Shown: positions 59,674 to 64,000 of the stretch, one piece after another | Position numbering within the stretch: the stretch's first letter is position 1 | How the letters are laid out: every line of letters begins with the position of its first letter | NCBI RefSeq assembly: GCF_010233585.1 | Contig: NZ_CP045997.1 | Span: 7,176,914 to 7,240,913, forward strand | Length of the DNA stretch: 64,000 nt | Source of the DNA: Spirosoma endbachense | Lineage (GTDB): Bacteria; Bacteroidota; Bacteroidia; Cytophagales; Spirosomataceae | Direction: 5' to 3' | Notes under the pieces: generated by a model | What the model saw: the letters and a program-made list of their open reading frames with translations, nothing else | Databases searched by the model: none | What the model was told of the DNA's origin: nothing | Position numbers and translations under genes: made by a program

Positions 59674-60117
59674 ACGTTTTTGATTTAAAATACCCGTTTT
59701 TTGTAGCACTTCACCTGCCAGAAATCAGCATACAGCTATGATTCGTCAGGCGCAGTACAAAACTACCAGTGGGTAATTTTGAGGTAAATACATATGAGAT
59801 GAATTGCCTATTAAGCTAGCTCAGTTGCGATTTTCCAGATTTAAAGTATGATTGGTAATGGCTTTCAATAGCTCCTTTCAACCAGTACAGTAATCTGGGG
59901 CTAACCCTTGGTGACCGACAGGTAGAGAAATGCTGAATCTAGCCTAAAACTGGTGGTCCTTTAGTCCGAGAGGGCGAAAATCTGCCCTTTAGCGAGCTCA
60001 GAGATAGTTGACTTCATGGCAACAGGTAAATCAATTGGCAGAAAACTACTAGGGGCTCTATCAACAGCTACCAACGAAAAGAAGTTGAAGCGAAACAGAT
60101 CTGTAATGGAAGAATAC
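59674..60117. other. 444-bp spacer, nothing recognised
   Basis: No gene, RNA or clear repeat. Some coding-like phrases on the + strand near 60010 are too short and broken to assign. Confidence 0.3.
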
Positions 60118-60309
60118 TTAGCGCCCTCTATCTTTTAACCATAGGTACAGGATGGCTAATAAGTCGAAGCATAGAATAGGATAACTAATTACCAGGAGTC
60201 GCCACCAACGGCTAGTCTGCATCAACTCAAAAACCTCAAACCTGCAATAGACTACCGAGGGCACGATAACCAATAACAGAAGACTTAAGAGTTCAAATAA
60301 ACGTTTCAC
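60118..60309 (-). CDS. Small two-helix membrane protein (hypothetical)
   Basis: 63 residues, GTG start. Two hydrophobic helices (about 4-20, LFELLSLLLLVIVPSVV, and 38-57, LLVISYPILCFDLLAILYLW) joined by a short polar loop, with a basic tail KDRGR. This is a plausible small inner-membrane protein; there is no recognised family and no clear ribosome site. Confidence 0.45.
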   Translation of the reverse strand: MKRLFELLSLLLLVIVPSVVYCRFEVFELMQTSRWWRLLVISYPILCFDLLAILYLWLKDRGR

Positions 60310-61019
60310 AATCCATACAGGGTAGAAGTAAGCAACTTACTAGCATCAAATGCTTTTTTGGTAGCAGTCACTCCCCCAAACCCACCAACTGAGTTAACAG
60401 GCACACGTAACTAATAACGAGTATAATTACTGATTATAACGGCGATATCCATATTTGGTTGACGAAGTGATTTATCGGTCAACGCAACACGAACTTACTG
60501 TTGGTTATGCCGCTTCATCCACCTATTCAGGACAAGAAGCAACAGCAAGCAATATACTTATTATCAGATACTTAGCTCATACTCCAATTTCCCCGCTGTC
60601 AGCCACGACGCAATGTCAGACAAGCCGTAGGCCAGCAGAGGAACAACCACAAACAGGATGATGAGCATTGCCACAATGACGTATTTCATGGTGGTCTGAA
60701 TAACGACGAGCAGATTACCCTAAGAACGTTACTGCCAGCAACTTATTCCGTCTAACCTCGAACAACTGTTTCTACACGCCAAAACTAAAGAACTGACGGT
60801 CCAAACGTTTTTTCGGCTGATTCACTCAACAAAAATTGCGTTTGATAGCATAGGTAGTTTAGTATTAGTACCGTTTATTCGACTTTTGCGTAGTCATGTA
60901 TCCCGCAAAACCTTTCAATAAAAGGTGCCGGTTACTAGAAGGATTACCAGCAATAATCCAATACATTTCTAATCAGGCATGTCATTTACATCGATTTTTC
61001 AACTAAACCATTAACGAAT
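60310..61019. other. 710-bp sparse region with one micro-ORF
   Basis: Apart from the 41-codon membrane ORF at 60564-60689 nothing is supported. The last 200 bp before the gene at 61020 are AT-rich and presumably hold its promoter. Confidence 0.35.
60564..60689 (-). CDS. 41-residue single-helix membrane micro-ORF
   Basis: ATG start; MKYVIVAMLIILFVVVPLLA is a clean membrane helix, followed by a short polar tail (about 21 residues) ending ELSI and a TGA stop. It is similar in style to the small ORF at 60118. No similarity recognised. Confidence 0.4.
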   Translation of the reverse strand: MKYVIVAMLIILFVVVPLLAYGLSDIASWLTAGKLEYELSI

Positions 61020-61679
61020 ATGAAAGCATTGTTTTCTTTGTTTCTGCTGACGGTAATTGCAGCAACAAGCTATGCCCAGGTTGCAAACGACAATTCGTTC
61101 GAAGTACAAATCGATGGGAAACCCTATAAAACCCAGCCCCGGCGAATACGCATTGGTAATTACTGGTGGGTAACAGCCAATAGCATTAAACCCGATAAAT
61201 CAGTAAGAATATGGCTCGGCAGTTACGACAATAAAGATATTATCGAGACAGGCACCTACCTGATTGTTGATGCCGATAAGCCAGATACGAAAGAAAATAA
61301 GAAAAAAATTCAGGAACTGGGCACCTATAAAGGAATTGCGGCTGTCAAGTATGTTGAAGAAACACGGGAGCCCCGGATGGAATATCACGTGGGAAAATCT
61401 CAAAATGGCGACGAAACAATCACTGTAAAAATGGGGGCTGATGGCTTTCTGGAAGCAACGTTCAACTGTTCGCTGGCTGGCACGTATTGGAAGGAAAAAG
61501 CGACGGCTACGGTTTTCGGCGGTGTAGGACGCCTTATTAACAAAATGGAAGATAAGGCAATTACAAAAACAACCGGTTATGATTCAGCCATTGATCCAGA
61601 AGGGAATGGTTATAGTAAGCAGAGTAAGAAAGACACGATTACATTAACAAATGGTTCGTTCAAACTAAAAATCAATTAA
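61020..61679 (+). CDS. Secreted hypothetical protein
   Basis: 219 residues. Signal peptide 1-19 (ending SYAQ). The mature part is beta-rich and polar (FEVQIDGKPYKTQPRRIRIG, then YWWVTANSIKPDKSVRIWLGS), with a late Ser/Lys-rich tail (GNGYSKQSKKDTITLTNGSF). No T9SS sorting domain, so it is probably periplasmic. Followed 3 bp after the stop by palindromic element F. Confidence 0.72.
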   Translation: MKALFSLFLLTVIAATSYAQVANDNSFEVQIDGKPYKTQPRRIRIGNYWWVTANSIKPDKSVRIWLGSYDNKDIIETGTYLIVDADKPDTKENKKKIQELGTYKGIAAVKYVEETREPRMEYHVGKSQNGDETITVKMGADGFLEATFNCSLAGTYWKEKATATVFGGVGRLINKMEDKAITKTTGYDSAIDPEGNGYSKQSKKDTITLTNGSFKLKIN

Positions 61680-61682
61680 TGT

Positions 61683-61750
61683 TAGGACTTTCGCTCAGAA
61701 CAGTGCCACCGCAGCCGCGGACGGTGGCACTGTTCTGAGCGAAAGTCCTA
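61683..61750. repeat. Palindromic element F: 29-bp perfect stem with variant core
   Basis: Arms 61683-61711 and 61722-61750 are perfect inverse complements. Outer stem TAGGACTTTCGC as in element B; copy-specific TCAGAACA; the core is GTGCCACCG/CGGTGGCAC with the 10-nt loop CAGCCGCGGA instead of GGTT-18nt-AACC. The same inner sequence is inserted in element E. Confidence 0.93.
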
Positions 61751-61812
61751 AACGTATTGAGCATATAGTCACTAAATAAGTTCAATCTACCGGTGTGCTA
61801 GAATACCAAACG

Positions 61813-61857
61813 TGCCCATAGGGTTGCAACATAGCTCATGTTGCAACCCTATGGGCA
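61813..61857. terminator. 20-bp perfect hairpin, 5-nt loop
   Basis: Arms 61813-61832 and 61838-61857 are perfect inverse complements (TGCCCATAGGGTTGCAACAT). It lies between convergent genes, 63 bp after element F. No T-tract. Confidence 0.7.
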
Positions 61858-62015
61858 TGAAGGCAAGTAGCAGGCTATTTACACGATAAATACCTGTTAT
61901 AAACGGAGCTATCTTGACCATAGCTCACGCGAATAGACACACCTATCTATCAACTAGTCTAGAATAGGTGGGCATAATTGAGTAGCAGCGGTTTTAATTA
62001 ATCCATCTGACGATT

Positions 62016-62282
62016 TCAATAATATGTACTATGCATAGCTTCATCATGTACTTTATCTTGCTCTATCGTATCCAGCACTGCCCTGGCAAAGGAAGTCTTG
62101 TCAGATTTACGATAATGATCTTTCGATAAAGCCCCGGATGGAGCCTTAAAGTCCTGGCTAACGCGCTGACAGGCAGCCCATAAGTCTGGATTCAATTTAA
62201 TTTTGTGGTGTCGAATAGGCGTATCAGCCCCAAACCACAGCCGGATTACATTGCCTAAGGTTGGTTTCATCACAGTACCCAT
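62016..62282 (-). CDS. Small basic hypothetical protein
   Basis: 88 residues (ATG at 62282; a second Met is at residue 5). Basic and His-rich N-terminal half (RHHKIKLNPDLW), then a helical stretch KSDKTSFARAVLDTIEQ. No signal or membrane segment. No family recognised; the frame is clean and well spaced from its neighbours. Confidence 0.5.
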   Translation of the reverse strand: MGTVMKPTLGNVIRLWFGADTPIRHHKIKLNPDLWAACQRVSQDFKAPSGALSKDHYRKSDKTSFARAVLDTIEQDKVHDEAMHSTYY

Positions 62283-62419
62283 GCTTTATTTATCAATATA
62301 ACAAAGGCAAATGTTTGATTATTTTACTAATAAATAGGATATTAATTAAAAATTAATTTAAAGTCTGGCCAGAATAGGCATAACATAAAACTGTAGCTGA
62401 TCGATTTACCCGAATTTTA

Positions 62420-62842
62420 TTAGCGAAAAGAAGCCATAATCGAACGACTCTTTATAGCTTGATTACCTAATAATTGACGGCGAATTTCCTTCCATCGACG
62501 ACGCGAAACGGGAAACGACTCGCCGGTTGTTACATCAACCCGGTAGCTACCGTCAGCAAATTCTATTTTTTCAATAAATTGCCGGTTTACGACACAATTT
62601 CGGTGAAGACGGACAAACCAATTCGCTGGCAAATGGCTATGATGGTGCTTTAATGTCTTGGTTGTCAATAACCGTTGCCCATCTTTTAAACACACCCAGC
62701 AATAATTCTTTTCAGCTTCTAAACAGACTATATCAGCTGGAGAAAATAATTGGCGACTATCAGTACGAGCGTATAGTCGAATAGGAAGGCAATCAAGCAA
62801 TTCGGTAGAAATGACCGTTGCCTGTTCAAAAAAGAAAGTCAT
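62420..62842 (-). CDS. LytTR DNA-binding protein without receiver domain
   Basis: 140 residues. A short N-terminal tail (1-30), then a complete LytTR domain: DIVCLEAEKNYCWVCLKDGQ, then TKTLKHHHSHLPANWFVRLHRNCVVNRQFI, then SFPVSRRRWKEIRRQLL. It would bind direct-repeat promoter elements. Unlike typical LytR/AlgR regulators it has no phosphorylation domain; a lone receiver protein is encoded divergently 300 bp away. Confidence 0.9.
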   Translation of the reverse strand: MTFFFEQATVISTELLDCLPIRLYARTDSRQLFSPADIVCLEAEKNYCWVCLKDGQRLLTTKTLKHHHSHLPANWFVRLHRNCVVNRQFIEKIEFADGSYRVDVTTGESFPVSRRRWKEIRRQLLGNQAIKSRSIMASFR

Positions 62843-63154
62843 TAAAAGGTTGTTTTGCTGTCTCCTTATGTACGAGATTGGCGGTATAGTTAGATTGCCG
62901 GAAAGCGATAATATTCTATTTATTCTCTAGACTTATATCAAACTTGCAGATTGGGATTGACCACCTAAATAGTCTATTTCCAATATATATTCATTAATAT
63001 GAGCAGGAATTATATACATTATCCAAACAGAAGATTAATTATAATTTTTCGCAGCGTTGGACAATATATAATGCAAAATCTATTTGTTAATCTATAATAC
63101 GTAGTTACATTGCGTATGTTTTTCGTAAAATATACAACCAATTATTTAGACGGA

Positions 63155-63643
63155 ATGCCTGATTTTTTTAGTCCGTTAATCTATGCTGTAGACGATGACG
63201 AAGACGATCGCTACTTGTTAGAGCATATTTTTACTGATCATTTTAAGGAATGCGACTTGCGGGTATTTGACAATGGAGCAGCGCTCTTGACCCATTTAAC
63301 GCATCAATTAGACGGTAGACTGCCAGATATGATTATTCTGGATTTAGAAATGCCCGTCTTTAGTGGTTTTGAACTTCTTCATTTTTTAAAGCAAAACGAC
63401 GATTTTAGCTTAATACCTGTTTCGATTCTGTCAGCAACGCTCCATAAAGAGCATATTGATCGGTGCTACGAATTAGGGTCAAGTAGATATCTGAGCAAAT
63501 CGCAAAGTTACATCGAGTTGGTTTCCAGCATTCAACAGTTGCAAGAGTACTGGCTGGAAGCGCTCGTTCTAAAAAAAAGAACCCAAAAGCAGTATTCAAG
63601 GCTACTGGAAGTAATTGACCTGGAAAGTCTTTCGCTTAATTAA
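63155..63643 (+). CDS. Single-domain response regulator (receiver)
   Basis: 162 residues from the ATG at 63155 (MPDFFSPLIYAVDDDEDD); longer frames from TTG 63110 or ATG 63116 add 13-15 residues that do not fit the domain. Acidic pocket DDDEDD at 13-18, phospho-acceptor Asp63 in IILDLEMPVFSG, and Lys in RYLSKSQSY. No output domain; the last 30 residues are helical (KKRTQKQYSRLLEVI). It is of the type that shuttles phosphate between a kinase and another protein, as in RpfG/CheY-like relays. Confidence 0.88.
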   Translation: MPDFFSPLIYAVDDDEDDRYLLEHIFTDHFKECDLRVFDNGAALLTHLTHQLDGRLPDMIILDLEMPVFSGFELLHFLKQNDDFSLIPVSILSATLHKEHIDRCYELGSSRYLSKSQSYIELVSSIQQLQEYWLEALVLKKRTQKQYSRLLEVIDLESLSLN

Positions 63644-63717
63644 CTAGTAAATTCGTTTACAACTAGTTAGTTTTTCTTATATTGCGTCAAAATTAATGAC
63701 GTATAGTTCATTATCTC

Positions 63718-63894
63718 ATGATCGAACGCTCGCAACCACTACATGACGACGAATCTAGTAGTGAAGAAAACTTCTATAAGATGTTGGAAGAGTACACGCA
63801 ACAAGTTCGGCAACGTTATCGCATACCTGTGCGTTTGAATCTGCCACGTTTATCCGGCAAAAAACCAGGCAAGAGCTATTTCGAAAGCAAGTAA
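63718..63894 (+). CDS. 58-residue basic-tailed small protein (hypothetical)
   Basis: ATG start at 63718. Acidic N-terminus (LHDDESSSEENFYKMLEEYT), then a basic C-terminus (VRQRYRIPVRLNL, then RLSGKKPGKSYF). It lies 74 bp after the receiver gene. The last ten codons and the stop fall inside the left arm of a 27-bp hairpin. No family recognised. Confidence 0.5.
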   Translation: MIERSQPLHDDESSSEENFYKMLEEYTQQVRQRYRIPVRLNLPRLSGKKPGKSYFESK

Positions 63895-63925
63895 TCCATG
63901 CTTTCGAAATAGTTCCTGCCTGGTT
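63863..63925 (+). terminator. 27-bp hairpin overlapping the end of the small gene
   Basis: Arms 63863-63889 and 63899-63925 match at 25 of 27 positions; the loop holds the stop codon. The stem has no T-tract. It may terminate or protect the transcript. Confidence 0.65.
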
Positions 63926-64000
63926 ATCCACAAAGCATTCCTGACCTCACAACTCGAAACGATCGAGTGTCGTTTTATTTACTTTCGACCAATTCGAGTA

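Noticed and set aside
60455..60661. 68-codon plus-strand frame
   Set aside because: No domain, biased polar composition, and it overlaps the more convincing minus-strand membrane micro-ORF. Neither is certain.
254..61750. The shared-core palindromes as a CRISPR array or integron attC sites
   Set aside because: They are single dispersed copies with no spacers in series, arms are perfect without the extrahelical bases of attC, and no Cas or integron integrase gene is present.
254..61750. The shared-core palindromes as ordinary Rho-independent terminators
   Set aside because: No T-tracts, separate terminators stand beside B and C, and the core sequence is conserved, which terminators do not need. 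A secondary effect on transcription is still possible.
1..64000. rRNA or tRNA genes
   Set aside because: Spacers were read for cloverleaf-like blocks and TTCGA/TTCAA T-loops; none was convincing.

Overview
The window reads as chromosomal DNA of a Bacteroidota bacterium, most likely a Cytophagales member close to Spirosoma. This is inferred from gene content: a 2.5-kilo-residue SprA, GldF, a type IX secretion (T9SS) sorting-domain protein, a large Oar-like TonB-dependent receptor, DUF4199 proteins, EboD/EboE, candidate promoters of the Bacteroidota type (TTG ... TAnnTTTG) and no strong Shine-Dalgarno signals. No rRNA, tRNA, CRISPR array, intact transposase or prophage was recognised.

Layout. 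0-7 kb: the end of a histidine kinase, a secreted alpha/beta hydrolase, a Tat-exported Gfo/Idh/MocA oxidoreductase, small secreted or hypothetical proteins, a lipoprotein and a type I phosphodiesterase resembling EboF. 7.5-14.2 kb: TonB receptor plus glycerophosphodiesterase (1-nt overlap), facing an eboD-eboE pair (4-nt overlap). Together with the phosphodiesterase this looks like a split ebo metabolite-export locus. 14.2-19 kb: a decayed AraC remnant, a repeat-rich spacer, a GT2 glycosyltransferase, an SDR enzyme and a two-gene Septu-like (PtuA ATPase / PtuB HNH nuclease) anti-phage cassette. 19-34 kb: ruvA-sprA-(aldo/keto reductase)-gcvH-(dihydroorotase-like protein)-DUF4199 x2-gldF-vanZ-gnd, a gliding/T9SS neighbourhood with housekeeping genes. 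34-47 kb: fatty-acid desaturase, secreted nuclease, TMTC-like membrane protein, mdh, ykvA-like gene, tatA, gatA, a LysM transglycosylase, an ABC exporter and a lipoprotein. 47.6-53.3 kb: nusB-ytxH-DUF1573-yajC-ybbR-coaE-amidase, all on + and mostly tightly spaced. 53.3-64 kb: a looser region with a DUF937-OmpA fusion, an NDP-sugar transferase, a T9SS cargo protein beside a head-repeat surface protein, YceI, very small membrane ORFs, a LytTR regulator facing a lone receiver protein, and several gene remnants.

The most unusual signal is not a gene. Six dispersed intergenic elements (254, 11673, 38797, 53578, 56348, 61683) are long hairpins that share the core GTGCCACGGTT/AACCGTGGCAC or a variant of it. 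Four of them have a loop of exactly 18 nt. The outer stem sequence differs from copy to copy, yet both arms change together, so pairing is kept. Many other gene ends carry unrelated but equally long (20-32 bp) perfect palindromes, only some with a T-tract. The shared-core family looks like a mobile or self-correcting palindromic repeat, possibly also acting as terminator or RNA-stability element; no partner enzyme is encoded in the window.
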